This document shows positions 17,630-26,566 of a stretch of DNA of 64,000 nucleotides, piece by piece. Origin of the DNA: an uncultured bacterium. Its GTDB lineage: Bacteria > Planctomycetota > JAJSAM01 > JAJVHW01. Both the position numbers and the translations under genes were made by a program. How positions within the stretch are numbered: the first letter of the stretch is position 1; each line of letters begins with the position of its first letter. The notes beneath the pieces are model-generated. The model did not search any database. It had not been told where the DNA came from and saw only the letters and a program-made list of their open reading frames with translations. The stretch covers positions 1-64,000 of the forward strand of contig CALKVK010000024.1 of NCBI GenBank assembly GCA_937996235.1. The letters are read 5' to 3'.

Positions 17630-18643
17630 CTACTTCGAGAGTGCGGCAAGAAAGCGGATCGGGACTCCGAAGTTGGAGCCTTGGAAGCCCCGGAGCACTG
17701 CGAAGTTGACGCCGATGACCTCGCCATTCGGACCGAATGCGGGCCCCCCGGAGCCACCTGAAGTCGTGATCGCGTCGTAGATGAGCTTGTGAGGCGTCAC
17801 GTGGTTCAGCGTTCCATGGGTGCTCACCGGGAGCAGGCCGCCCCGGGCGCTCAGCGAGCGGATCAAAGACTCGGTGTCGGACGCATCCGCCATCGCCGCC
17901 GCGGCGACGTCCGGCTCAGCGCGGGCCAACAGCGCCGCCAGACCCGTCGGATACCCGAGGAGCATCAGCCCCTCGCCGCGCAGTGTTGACGGGTCCCGAC
18001 GGGAGAGGGGCAGGACCGGCACGCCGTCGACCTCCACGCGGAACACCGCGAGATCGACAGACTCGTCGCTGACGCGGATCGTATCCCGAGGGACGGAGAT
18101 GGGGGCACGGCCGGGGAACGTCACGGTGAGGGACACGAACTCGGGCCGCAGCCCCCGGCGCAGCAGCGGCACGACGCTGTCGTTGTTCCACCAGGGCTCG
18201 GCCACGTGACGGTTGGTCGCAACGTGCCCGGCATCGCTCGCGAGGAAGCCAGACCCGAGGTACTCCAGCGCGAGCGGCATCCCGCCCGGGCCGTCGATCC
18301 TCTCGTCGCCGTCGGCTGTGGTCTCGACGAACGTGAAGACGCCATGGACGAGGCACACGCCCTGCGCGTACTCGTCCATCGCCTTGCGCATCGCGGTGCG
18401 GCGGCGCTCCCCGCTCTCGACGGACGCTCTCAACGCGTTCAGTTCCTCGCGCAGTGCGACCACGTCATCCTCGGAAGCATCGATGCGGTGCTGCTCACAG
18501 CACGCCTCGACTTCGGCGCGCAGGTCGTCCGCGGTCGGCGAGGGCACCGGAACGGTCCTGACGCGAGCGCACGCCGACCCGCCGAGGACGGCCGCAACGA
18601 GAACGGCGGCGCCCGCCGTCGCGCGTATCGTGCGAGACGTCAT
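17630..18643 (-). CDS. Trypsin-like serine protease lipoprotein (HtrA/Deg-like catalytic domain)
   Basis: 337 residues, ATG at 18643. A signal peptide ends at a lipobox (VLGGSACAR), followed by a helical region (about residues 40-90). The chymotrypsin-fold triad is visible: His in ATNRHVAEP (about 145), Asp in ESVDLAVFRV (about 200) and Ser in TTSGGSGGPAFG (about 295). No PDZ domain follows, so it is shorter than DegP. It probably acts in the periplasm on misfolded proteins or a specific target. It follows the small Cys protein by 17 bp and would share its sigma-54 promoter (18999-19014), hence may serve envelope protein damage under metal stress; that role is inferred. Confidence 0.85.
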   Translation of the reverse strand: MTSRTIRATAGAAVLVAAVLGGSACARVRTVPVPSPTADDLRAEVEACCEQHRIDASEDDVVALREELNALRASVESGERRRTAMRKAMDEYAQGVCLVHGVFTFVETTADGDERIDGPGGMPLALEYLGSGFLASDAGHVATNRHVAEPWWNNDSVVPLLRRGLRPEFVSLTVTFPGRAPISVPRDTIRVSDESVDLAVFRVEVDGVPVLPLSRRDPSTLRGEGLMLLGYPTGLAALLARAEPDVAAAAMADASDTESLIRSLSARGGLLPVSTHGTLNHVTPHKLIYDAITTSGGSGGPAFGPNGEVIGVNFAVLRGFQGSNFGVPIRFLAALSK

Positions 18644-18660
18644 GGGGGCGGCTCGCGTGG

Positions 18661-18945
18661 TCAGCCTCCCGCGCACGTGCCACCGCCCGATCCGGCCGCT
18701 CGCAGATCCTCACAGCGGTGCCCGCCGACCACGGAGGCGCAGCAGCGCCGGCTGCGACCTTCGGAGGGCTCGGCGCGGGCGTCAGGGCACGCGGACCCGA
18801 GGCCGAGCGCAACCTGCGCCGGGCACGCAGCGGCGTCCGGCGACGCGGAGAGCGCGTAGTGTGCGACGACCCCGGCGGCGCTCGGGAGCGCGATCAAGCC
18901 CGCCACGGCCGCGTAGAGCAAGATCCTCTGCTTGGACTCGAACAT
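18661..18945 (-). CDS. Small secreted Cys-rich protein
   Basis: 94 residues, ATG at 18945 with GGAGG 6 nt upstream. One N-terminal membrane/signal segment (ILLYAAVAGLIALPSAAGVV) precedes a short tail with seven Cys, arranged as ACPAQ, ACPDAR, RRCCASVVGGHRC and GTCAGG. The layout resembles the protein at 39617-39916 (membrane start, then CPYAAGE and GCCAGEG), so they may be relatives. It is the first gene after a sigma-54 promoter and is followed by the protease gene. Metal binding by the Cys-rich tail is inferred. I recognise no named family. Confidence 0.7.
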   Translation of the reverse strand: MFESKQRILLYAAVAGLIALPSAAGVVAHYALSASPDAAACPAQVALGLGSACPDARAEPSEGRSRRCCASVVGGHRCEDLRAAGSGGGTCAGG

Positions 18946-18998
18946 TCCAACCTCCTGGCACTTGGGCGCCCAGGCCGCCCAGACTTGTCGTCCCCAGC

Positions 18999-19014
18999 CG
19001 CAAGCGCGATGCCG
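18999..19014 (-). promoter_or_regulatory. Sigma-54 promoter for the Cys protein/protease pair
   Basis: On the minus strand: CGGCATCGCGCTTGCG. GG at -24 and TTGC at -12 have the correct spacing (consensus TGGCACG-N4-TTGCA). Transcription would begin near 18987, about 42 nt before the start codon at 18945. Confidence 0.65.
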
Positions 19015-19118
19015 CGCGCACGGGCCCGCGAGGCTCTGGCGAGTGCGTCCTCGCCGAACTGAGTCCGCCTCGTGCACGGCCGCACCGCCCCCCGGACCGA
19101 GAGGCGCCCGAGAGGGGG

Positions 19119-19155
19119 TGTGGCAAAGCAATCGGCGGGCGTCGCATTTCGGACA
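19119..19155 (-). promoter_or_regulatory. Probable enhancer pair for the sigma-54 promoter at 18999
   Basis: 19140-19155 reads CGTCGCATTTCGGACA, a good match to the 16-bp palindrome found upstream of other sigma-54 promoters in this window. A degraded copy (TGTGGCAAAGCAATCG) starts exactly 21 bp earlier at 19119, the same offset as in four other pairs. The pair is about 105-140 bp upstream of the promoter. Confidence 0.5.
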
Positions 19156-19197
19156 GGTACCGCCTGCCGACGCTCGTTGGCGCGAGGAGGTGCGCGT

Positions 19198-20226
19198 TCA
19201 CCGGACCAGACCGTGCCTGTACGTGCCCGAGAGCAGGAACGCGTCGATGATCTTCTCGTGCAGGTCGTGGTTCTCGCGACCTTCCGGATCGAGCTCGCAG
19301 GCGCGGACGCACCACTCCTCGGCGCGCACGATCGAGCCGCGCACCAGCTCGCCCTCGCCGAGACGCAGGTACGCCGTGACCAGCCTCTCCTTCACAAGGC
19401 TGCGAACGCGATCGACGTCGTCGCAGTCTACGCCGTCGGGCGGGGGACCGAGAGCCGTCACCTGACGCCATGCCTTCTCGAGGTGCTTCGCCTGATCGCG
19501 GACCCGCCGCGAGTCGCGCACGGTCCGCGTGTGCGCAGTGACGGCGCTCCCGAGTTCCTCGGCCTTCTCCATGAGCAAGCGAATGGCCTTCAGCTCCGCA
19601 TCCCAGGCGGCAGCGTCGCGGCGGAACGCCCTCAGCTCGCGCGCCTCTTCGCGCGCCGCACGGAGGCGCCGTCGCTCGCGCTCCGCCGCCTCCTCGATCG
19701 CCGTCAGGCGACTCCTCGCCATGGGCGCGACGTCGGTCGCCGGGTAGCGACGCACGATGATCTCGTAGTATCGCCTCGCTGCCGATGGTCGTGCGTCGGC
19801 GAGAAGCGACTCGCCGCGGTCGAGTAGCTCGAGTGCCAGTCGCCGCTCGATCCGCTGAATCGACGTGGTAGCGCGATCACGGAGGTCAGCGTCCTCGCGA
19901 ACCCTCTTGAACTCGATCACGGCCTGGACGAAGAGCCCCCGCTCCTCCGCCCACTCGGCGAGCGCCAACCGCTTCTCCCAGTCCTCGCCGAGGCGCTGCG
20001 TCCGCAGCCGCCACCAGGAGCGGTCCTCAATTCGCGATCGCTCGAGCGTCACCCGACCGAGGGGGGGCCAGTCGGCGTCCATCACGACGGCCGACTCACT
20101 GACCTCGACGACCTCGCCGTGGTACGTGCTGCCGTCGGTCGTGAACACGATCTCCGTCGCCTGCGCAGGGACCGCGAGCACCGCTGAGATGACGAGGGCG
20201 GCGACCGCGAGGGATCTTGTGCGCAT
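19198..20226 (-). CDS. Secreted helical-repeat (TPR-like) protein
   Basis: 342 residues from the ATG at 20226, with AGGAGGCAG upstream and a classical signal peptide (MRTRSLAVAALVISAVLAVP, cleavage near AQA). A short beta segment (EIVFTTDGSTYHGEVVEVSE) resembles the SH3-like entry region of many planctomycete-type secreted proteins. It is followed by helical repeats rich in Arg/Glu/Ala (WAEERGLFVQAVIEFKRVRE, SAARRYYEIIVRRYPATDVA), typical of TPR-like scaffolds. A near-consensus sigma-54 promoter precedes it, putting it in the metal-region regulon. The molecular role is unknown. Confidence 0.75.
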   Translation of the reverse strand: MRTRSLAVAALVISAVLAVPAQATEIVFTTDGSTYHGEVVEVSESAVVMDADWPPLGRVTLERSRIEDRSWWRLRTQRLGEDWEKRLALAEWAEERGLFVQAVIEFKRVREDADLRDRATTSIQRIERRLALELLDRGESLLADARPSAARRYYEIIVRRYPATDVAPMARSRLTAIEEAAERERRRLRAAREEARELRAFRRDAAAWDAELKAIRLLMEKAEELGSAVTAHTRTVRDSRRVRDQAKHLEKAWRQVTALGPPPDGVDCDDVDRVRSLVKERLVTAYLRLGEGELVRGSIVRAEEWCVRACELDPEGRENHDLHEKIIDAFLLSGTYRHGLVR

Positions 20227-20276
20227 GTCTGCCTCCTGGCTCCGCCGCGATCCCAGGCGGAGCCGCACGGAGGCGA

Positions 20277-20292
20277 CGCACACGCCGTGCCA
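20277..20292 (-). promoter_or_regulatory. Sigma-54 promoter for the TPR-like gene
   Basis: Minus strand: TGGCACGGCGTGTGCG. The -24 half is a perfect TGGCACG, and the -12 half is GTGCG, the same form seen at 30526 and 40090. The expected start of transcription is near 20265, 39 nt before the ATG. I see no copy of the 16-bp enhancer nearby. The rest of 20293-20611 holds nothing else I can name except a perfect 12-bp palindrome (ACGCCCGGGCGT, 20583-20594) just beyond the next gene's stop. Confidence 0.65.
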
Positions 20293-20611
20293 CCTCCCTG
20301 CGATGGCGCTTGCCCGCGTCACACGACGGTGCGGCGTGGCGCGGCGCGCGTGGACGACGGTCGGGTCGCGCTGACGTACAGACGAACGACGAGCGGTGCG
20401 GCGCGTTGTTCGGCACCGGCCCTGCCCAGCGCGCCGCTACGGCCGAGGTCGTCACCTGCAAGGCGCGACGGAACTCGTGTGCATCAGGGGACGCACCGGA
20501 CGCCCGAGTGGGCGTGAGGAGGAGCGTGATGCTCCTCGCCCGGAGGGAGGGAGTTGGGAAGGGAGGGAGAACCTCTCTCGGTACGCCCGGGCGTCACCCT
20601 GATCAGATTGA

Positions 20612-21028
20612 CTACTTGCGACCGCCGGCCTCGCGCACCTTGGCGAGGAACTTCGCAGGCGACTCCTTGAACTCGTCGACGCAGCCTTCGCAGCAGAACT
20701 GGACCTCCTGGCCCTCCACTTCGTACGCGATGGCCTCGCCCATGTCACCTCCGAGGCGTTCGCCGCTCACGACGCACGTGGAGAGCGGGTACGCGGCCGA
20801 CGGCGCGATCTTCTTCATCATCACGGCGTGCGAGGCGGACTCGTGGGTCATGCCGCCCATCGCCGCGCCACCGGCCTCCGGCCCGTGATGCTGCTCGGGC
20901 ATGGCGGCGCCGTGCTGATGCCCGCTGTGATCGTGGTGCGGGGCGTCGGCACCGGAACTGCACGCGGCGAGCGTGAGGGAAAGGGCCGCGATGGCGGCGA
21001 GCGTGATCGGCCGAAGAGGGATGGTCAT
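20612..21028 (-). CDS. His-rich lipoprotein with TRASH/YHS-like metal-binding domain
   Basis: 138 residues, ATG at 21028 with AGGAG upstream. The signal peptide ends at a lipobox (SLTLAACSSG), then a His/Met-rich linker (HHDHSGHQHG, MPEQHHGPE). The C-terminal domain is YPLSTCVVSGERLGG, then VQFCCEGCVDEFKESPAKFL: a single Cys followed by CC-x-x-C, the pattern of TRASH/YHS domains that bind soft metals. It is a paralogue of 40165-40593. It is probably anchored on the periplasmic side and buffers copper or a similar ion. Its own sigma-54 promoter and enhancer pair lie upstream. Metal identity is inferred. Confidence 0.85.
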   Translation of the reverse strand: MTIPLRPITLAAIAALSLTLAACSSGADAPHHDHSGHQHGAAMPEQHHGPEAGGAAMGGMTHESASHAVMMKKIAPSAAYPLSTCVVSGERLGGDMGEAIAYEVEGQEVQFCCEGCVDEFKESPAKFLAKVREAGGRK

Positions 21029-21094
21029 GGTCTCTGCTCCTGAGTCGTGGACTTGAGGGAGCACGCGCGGGCGCGCCCCGGGTGGAGAGCCTCT

Positions 21095-21110
21095 CACAAT
21101 CGCCGTGCCG
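21095..21110 (-). promoter_or_regulatory. Sigma-54 promoter for the TRASH lipoprotein (20612)
   Basis: Minus strand: CGGCACGGCGATTGTG. The -24 element is near perfect; the -12 element is TTGT instead of TTGC. Transcription would start near 21083, 55 nt before the ATG. Confidence 0.55.
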
Positions 21111-21173
21111 TTCCGGCGTCCCTGCGCGCGCGCAACGGAGTCAGCCTCGAACCACTGGCTCGCGGTCTCGAGG

Positions 21174-21210
21174 TGTAGGAGATCCGACAGCGTACGTCGG
21201 AGATGCGACA
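21174..21210 (-). promoter_or_regulatory. Enhancer pair (16-bp palindromes, 21 bp apart)
   Basis: Site 1 at 21174-21189: TGTAGGAGATCCGACA. Site 2 at 21195-21210: CGTCGGAGATGCGACA. They lie 64-115 bp upstream of the sigma-54 promoter at 21095-21110, a normal distance for NtrC-type activators, and just beyond the end of the cusA-like gene. Confidence 0.7.
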
Positions 21211-21229
21211 CGACGACTCCCCGGCCAGG

Positions 21230-24200
21230 TCACGCCCCCGCGGCGATCGGCTGTGCGTCCGCAGCCTCCGGGGGATCGAAGTTCTCGTCCTTCCAGCCCA
21301 GCCGCCACTTGGTCTCCTTCACCCAGGAGTAGACGCACGGGACGATGAAGAGCGCGAGGAGTTCGACGATCATCCCGCCGACGGCCGGGATGGCCATAGG
21401 TTGCGCAACGTCGCTGCCCGTGCCCGTGCTCATGAGGATCGGGGCCAAGGCGATGATCGTCGTCATCGTCGTCATCAGGCACGGCCGAGCACGGCGTAGT
21501 CCCGCCTCGACGACGCGTTCGCGGATCTCGGGGATGCCCTTCCTGATGTGCTTGCGCCCGAACGACTGGTCCAGGTACGTCGCCATGACGACCCCGTCGT
21601 CCGTGGCGATGCCGAGCAAGGCGATGAACCCGACGACGACCGCGACCGTGATGTAGATCGGCCCGGCACTCGGACGATCGACGAGCCCCACGACGTGCGC
21701 CAGGTCCCACAGCTTGGGGTACGCCCAGATGAGGATCAGGCCACCGGCGATCACGATCGGCGCTGCCGCGTAGACGTTCAGCACGGTGGGCCAGCTCTTG
21801 AACGTCAGGTAGAGCAGGAACAGGATCGCGAAGAGGCAGATCGGCACCAGGATCGCGAACCGGTTGCGCGCGCGGATCTGGCTCTCGTACCGGCCGGCCG
21901 GCAGCACCGAGACGCCCTGCGGGATCGGGTCGGGGTGCCCCTTCGCCATGTGCCCCTTGCGCCACTCCTGGATCCGGGCGAGCGCGGCCTCCATCGTCGC
22001 GCCCTCGTCGCGGCCCGACGCGGCGAACGTGACGTGAAGGCGCATGAGACCGTCCTGCGTCTTGACGGCGGCTGGACCCTTGACCTCCCGGATGGTCGCG
22101 ACCTCCGAGATGGGGATCTGCATTCCGCCCGCCCCGCGCACGAGGATCGACCGGATCGCCTGCACGCTGTCGCGGAGTTCACGCGAGTACGCGACGCGGA
22201 TCGGGTAGCGCTCGCGACCCTCGAGCGTGCGCGTGATCTCCATGCCACCGATGGCCGTGACGATCGTCTGCTGCACGTCGCCGAGCGTCAGCCCGTAGTG
22301 GCCGACGCGATCTCGGTGGATGTCGAACTCGATGTAGGGCTTCGCACCGATGTTCTCGACGTTCGGCCCCGCGACTCCCGGGACGGACTGGATGACGTCT
22401 CGGATGTTGCCCGCGACCTCCTCCAGCTTGGCGACCGCCGCCTTCGTGTCGAGCGGACGTCCGTTCGCGTCCTGTGGCGAGCCCAGTAGCCGGATCGCCA
22501 GCGGGGCGCGGATGTCGGAGTTCAGCATGATGACGCGCGTCTCGATCGGCTGCAGCCACGCGCCGGCGCCCTCCGTCGCCCCGGGAGTGTGCACGACGCC
22601 GATCAGCTCCTGCCGGATGTCGAGCTTCGTCATTCCCTCGCGCCACTCGGACTTGGGCTTGAGCTGCACGATAGTCTCGAGCATCCCGACCGGCGCCGGA
22701 TCGAGCGCACTCTCGGCGCGCCCCATCTTGCCCACGACGCGCGCGACCTCGGGCACCGTCAGCATCGCGGCGTTCTGTCGCTTCGTGACGTCGAGCGTCT
22801 CCGTCAGCCCGGCCTGCGGCAGGAGCGACGGCATGTAGAGGAGGCTCCCCTCGTCGAGGGCCGGCATGAACTCCTGGCCGAGTCCCGGGAACGTCTCCTC
22901 CACCCATGCGACCGGACGCGCGCGGTCCACGCCGTCGCCGAAGACCGCGCGGAGCGGCCAGACGAAGACCGAGCCACCCAGCGTCACGAGCATCGCGAAG
23001 AGGAAGATCGCCGTGGGGATCGAGAGGAACGTCAGCTTGTGCGCGAGGATCCAGCGCAGGGAGCGCTCGTAGTTCCGGCTCACCCAGCGGCTCACGGGGT
23101 TGTCGTCGATCGGCGTCAGACGTTCGCGCGTCATCCGCCGGATCACCCACCACGCAAACGCGCCGGCGAGCAGTGCGGCAAGCCAGGCCTGGAGCCCCAG
23201 CCAGTTCGCCCGGGCGGCGATCCAGGCAAAGGGGAGCGCCAGAGCGACAGGAGCCCAGGTGGCGACGCGCGCTCGCCACTTCTCGCGCGTCTCCTCGACG
23301 CTCTCGGACGGATCGCGCAGGAAGAGCCGACAGAGAACGGGGACGAGCAGCACGCCGGTGATGGCCGCGCCAGCCAGCGCGAACGTCTTGGTCCACGCCA
23401 GCGGACGGAAGAGCTTCCCCTCCATGTCGGTCAGGAAGAGGATCGGCAGGAACGTGATGATCGTCGTCGCGATCGCAGTGGCGAGCGCGGGCGCCACTTC
23501 GAGCGCCGCCTCCTCGACGACATCCACGATTCGTCGTCGTCCCTGGTTCTCGACGATCGCCGTGTAGATGGTCTCGGTCATCACGATCCCCATGTCGACC
23601 ATCGTGCCGATGGCGATGGCGATGCCGGTGAGGCTCATGATGTTGCTGTCGACGCCGAGCGCGTCCATCGCGATGAAGGACATCAGCACGGCGATGGGGA
23701 GCGTGCTCGCGATGATCAAGCTGCTGCGCAAGTGCAGCAGGAACACGATGACGACGAGAACCGTGATCCAGAGCTCGTCGATGAGCGCGGTCTCGAGGGT
23801 CTCGACCGTGTCGTTGATGAGCTGCGTGCGGTCGTAGAACGGGACGATCTTCACGCCCTCCGGCATCGCTCCGTTGGCCGGGTCGTTCAGGAAGATCACG
23901 CGCTCGCGCACCGCGGAGATCACGTCGCGCGGGTTCTCGCCGAACCGCATGACGACGATACCGCCTGCCAGCTCGGTCCGCTCGTCCGCCAGAGTCCCGC
24001 GCTTGAACGCCGGGCCGATCTTCACGTCCGCGAGGTCGCGCACACGGATGGGGCGGTGCGCCAGATCCGCATCGACGGGTTGTTCTGCGTCGGGGATCCC
24101 CATGCCGCGCGGTGCGGCCTCGCCGGCCATCTGCATCGACGTGCCCATGGACGGGCCCATGCCCATCCCGGCAGCCGGGACGAAACCGGTCGGCGACGCC

Positions 24201-24964
24201 ACGCCGACGATGACCTCCTCCACGTCTCGGACGTTCTTGATGAACCCCAGGCCGCGGACGACGTACTCCATGCCCGCGGCCTCGATCGTCTTGGCCCCCA
24301 CGTCGATGTTCGCGCCGCGGATCGCCCTCACGACGTCCATCACGCCGACGCCGTAGTGACGCAGCAGGTTCGGATCCACGTCGACCTGGTACTCGCGCAC
24401 CATGCCGCCGACGCTCGACACCTCGGCGACGCCCGGCACGGTCTGCAGGTCGTAGCGCACGATCCAGTCCTGGACGCTCCGCAGCGTCGCGAGGTCGTAC
24501 GGGCCCTCCACCGTGTACATGAAGATCTGGCCGAGTGCGGTCGCGTCCGGCCCGAGCTCGGGGACCACGCCGGGCGGGAGTTCCTTCTGGACCGACGCGA
24601 GCTTCTCGAGGACGCGGGTACGTCCGTCGTAGAAGTCCTGGACGACCCCGCTCTGGAACAACCGGTTCTTGTCTTGGAGCACGACGTAGATCTGGCTGAA
24701 GCCGAAGCCCGAGAGGCCGCGCACCTCCTTCACCCCTGCGACGCCGGCGAGCTTCGACGCGAGCGGGTACGTGATCTGGTCCTCGACGTCCTGTGGAGAG
24801 CGTCCGGGCCATTCAGTGACGACGACCGTCTGGTTCTCCGAGATGTCCGGGATCGCATCGACCGTCTTGTTGGTCCACGCGAACCAGCCCCAGACGACGA
24901 GGATTGCCGTCACGGTGAGCGTGATTAGCGGGTTGCGGATGCAGAAGCGGACGAGTGGGGTCAT
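21230..24964 (-). CDS. cusA: Copper/silver-type RND efflux pump, CusA family
   Basis: 1244 residues, ATG at 24964. It is an inner-membrane RND transporter of the heavy-metal family. The motif GIAIAIGTMVDMGIVMTETI fits the Cu/Ag branch (A-I-G-x-M-V-D) rather than the D-F-G Zn branch. It is about 200 residues longer than E. coli CusA. Extra length comes from hydrophobic segments in the middle (LALPFAWIAARANWLGLQAW) and a Met-rich insertion (MGMGPSMGTSMQM, about residues 265-290), which could offer soft-metal ligands. It is the last gene of the operon 30512 to 21230, with its adaptor (24980) directly upstream. Substrate assignment is by motif and context. Confidence 0.92.
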   Translation of the reverse strand: MTPLVRFCIRNPLITLTVTAILVVWGWFAWTNKTVDAIPDISENQTVVVTEWPGRSPQDVEDQITYPLASKLAGVAGVKEVRGLSGFGFSQIYVVLQDKNRLFQSGVVQDFYDGRTRVLEKLASVQKELPPGVVPELGPDATALGQIFMYTVEGPYDLATLRSVQDWIVRYDLQTVPGVAEVSSVGGMVREYQVDVDPNLLRHYGVGVMDVVRAIRGANIDVGAKTIEAAGMEYVVRGLGFIKNVRDVEEVIVGVASPTGFVPAAGMGMGPSMGTSMQMAGEAAPRGMGIPDAEQPVDADLAHRPIRVRDLADVKIGPAFKRGTLADERTELAGGIVVMRFGENPRDVISAVRERVIFLNDPANGAMPEGVKIVPFYDRTQLINDTVETLETALIDELWITVLVVIVFLLHLRSSLIIASTLPIAVLMSFIAMDALGVDSNIMSLTGIAIAIGTMVDMGIVMTETIYTAIVENQGRRRIVDVVEEAALEVAPALATAIATTIITFLPILFLTDMEGKLFRPLAWTKTFALAGAAITGVLLVPVLCRLFLRDPSESVEETREKWRARVATWAPVALALPFAWIAARANWLGLQAWLAALLAGAFAWWVIRRMTRERLTPIDDNPVSRWVSRNYERSLRWILAHKLTFLSIPTAIFLFAMLVTLGGSVFVWPLRAVFGDGVDRARPVAWVEETFPGLGQEFMPALDEGSLLYMPSLLPQAGLTETLDVTKRQNAAMLTVPEVARVVGKMGRAESALDPAPVGMLETIVQLKPKSEWREGMTKLDIRQELIGVVHTPGATEGAGAWLQPIETRVIMLNSDIRAPLAIRLLGSPQDANGRPLDTKAAVAKLEEVAGNIRDVIQSVPGVAGPNVENIGAKPYIEFDIHRDRVGHYGLTLGDVQQTIVTAIGGMEITRTLEGRERYPIRVAYSRELRDSVQAIRSILVRGAGGMQIPISEVATIREVKGPAAVKTQDGLMRLHVTFAASGRDEGATMEAALARIQEWRKGHMAKGHPDPIPQGVSVLPAGRYESQIRARNRFAILVPICLFAILFLLYLTFKSWPTVLNVYAAAPIVIAGGLILIWAYPKLWDLAHVVGLVDRPSAGPIYITVAVVVGFIALLGIATDDGVVMATYLDQSFGRKHIRKGIPEIRERVVEAGLRRARPCLMTTMTTIIALAPILMSTGTGSDVAQPMAIPAVGGMIVELLALFIVPCVYSWVKETKWRLGWKDENFDPPEAADAQPIAAGA

Positions 24965-24979
24965 GGTGTTGGCTCGGGG

Positions 24980-26536
24980 CTAGTGGCCAGCGTGGGGATC
25001 GGCGGACGCTCCCCGGTTCCCCTCGGGGAAGAGCAGAGAGGGCTTGCCGGCGAGTTGGGCCTGGGAGTCGAGGAGGAGGTTCCCCTTGCTCACGACCGTC
25101 ACTCCCTCGGTCACCCGGCGCAGGGACAGGACGGCCCGCTCCTCCCCGGTCTTCGGGTCGATCACGGGACGCGGAGGGACCACCCCGAGCACCGGGTAGT
25201 ACTCGGCCAGCACGCCTTCTCCGGCCGCACGCGCGAGTGGGCCAAGGCGCACCTGAACGGGCTCGTACCACAGCTTCTCGGGGAGGTGCGCGGGGTCGAG
25301 TTCGTAGTTGCGCGTGCGCCCCTCGGGCGTATCGACTTCGGTGAAGAGCACGTAGATCAACGCGCGCTCGCCCGTGCGAAGCACCGCGGACTTCGGCACG
25401 GCGATCGGGCTGCTCGTCGCCTGGGCGGCGCCTGGGGGCACGAGTTCTCCGTTGGCGTCGAGCGATGCCTCGAGCCAGGCATCGACGCGCTGACCGATCC
25501 GCAGCGGGCGCAGACCGTCGTCGCCCGGGGAGTTGTCGACCTCGATTCGCACGCGGGCGGTTCGCGCGTTGCGGTCGATGGCGGGATCGACGAACGCCAC
25601 CGTTCCCTCGAGCGCGCCGCGGCGCCCCTCGGCTTCGAGGCGCACGGTCTGCCCGACCCGCACCCAGGGCAGGTCCGTCTCGAACACGAGCGCCTGCACC
25701 CAGACCGTCGAGAGATCGGCCACGGTGTAGAGCGACGCGCCCTTGTTGACGGATGCGCCCTCGAGCGCCCGGCGTTCCACGACCACGCCGCCGAACGGCG
25801 CCCGGAGGACAACGGAGTCTCGCGGGACGCCGGCTTCCTCGAGGACGGCGATCTCCTCGTCACCGATCTCGAGCAGTTCCAGGCGCCGCCGCGCGGCACG
25901 CAGCAGCGCCGAGGGCTGCAGCGTGCCGCTCTCCGCTGCCCCGTTGCGCGTCGCGCGAAGCGCCACGAGATACTCCTGCTCGGCGGCGTAGAGTTCGGGG
26001 GAGTAGATCGCCGCGAGCGGCTCGCCCTTCACGACGTCGGTCCATGTCGAGTCGATCCAGACCGTCTCCAGCCATCCGCCCACCCGGGTCGTGATGCGGG
26101 CGAGCCGCGACTCGTCGTAGTCCACCTCGCCGACCACCCGCAGGCTCCGCACGAGGGGGAGCCGCTGCGCGACGTCCGCCTGCAGGCCCGTCATCTTCTG
26201 TTCGGCGCGGTTGAGCGTGCTCTCGGCGGACACGATGGTCATGGTCATGCCGCAGACGGGGCACTTGCCCCCCTCGGGCATGTGGTCCATCACGACGCAG
26301 AACATGGGGCACGCGTAGGTCGCCGCACTCTGCGCTCCCATGTCGTGGCCGGCGTGTCCCGCGGGCTGCACGAAGAGCCACGACGACGGCAGGATGGCGA
26401 CGAACGCCGCACCGATCAGGAGCCCCACGCCACAGGTGACGAACAGACTCCGCCGACGTGCAGAGGCGGGTGCCGACGGAACATCGTCACCGGCGCTCTG
26501 CGCACTCACGGACGGCTCGGAAGGCTGGTCGGACAT
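24980..26536 (-). CDS. cusB: RND periplasmic adaptor with heavy-metal-binding domain, CusB family
   Basis: 518 residues, ATG at 26536, AGGAGAG upstream. An N-terminal membrane anchor (about residues 29-50) is followed by HAGHDMG. Then comes the heavy-metal-binding domain found in many CusB proteins: ACPMFCVVMDHMPE, GGKCPVCGMTM (about 72-98). Barrel-sandwich halves (GWLETVWIDSTWTDVVKGEP, RAPFGGVVVERRALEGASVN) surround a helical hairpin. The C-terminus ends DPHAGH. It links the CusA-like pump to one or both outer-membrane factors encoded upstream in the same operon. Confidence 0.92.
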   Translation of the reverse strand: MSDQPSEPSVSAQSAGDDVPSAPASARRRSLFVTCGVGLLIGAAFVAILPSSWLFVQPAGHAGHDMGAQSAATYACPMFCVVMDHMPEGGKCPVCGMTMTIVSAESTLNRAEQKMTGLQADVAQRLPLVRSLRVVGEVDYDESRLARITTRVGGWLETVWIDSTWTDVVKGEPLAAIYSPELYAAEQEYLVALRATRNGAAESGTLQPSALLRAARRRLELLEIGDEEIAVLEEAGVPRDSVVLRAPFGGVVVERRALEGASVNKGASLYTVADLSTVWVQALVFETDLPWVRVGQTVRLEAEGRRGALEGTVAFVDPAIDRNARTARVRIEVDNSPGDDGLRPLRIGQRVDAWLEASLDANGELVPPGAAQATSSPIAVPKSAVLRTGERALIYVLFTEVDTPEGRTRNYELDPAHLPEKLWYEPVQVRLGPLARAAGEGVLAEYYPVLGVVPPRPVIDPKTGEERAVLSLRRVTEGVTVVSKGNLLLDSQAQLAGKPSLLFPEGNRGASADPHAGH

Positions 26537-26566
26537 GGGACTCTCCTCGTGGTGGGACTGCGCCGC

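Noticed and set aside
20583..20594. Perfect palindrome ACGCCCGGGCGT as a terminator for the TRASH lipoprotein gene
   Set aside because: No loop room for a stable stem and no U-run follows on the minus strand.
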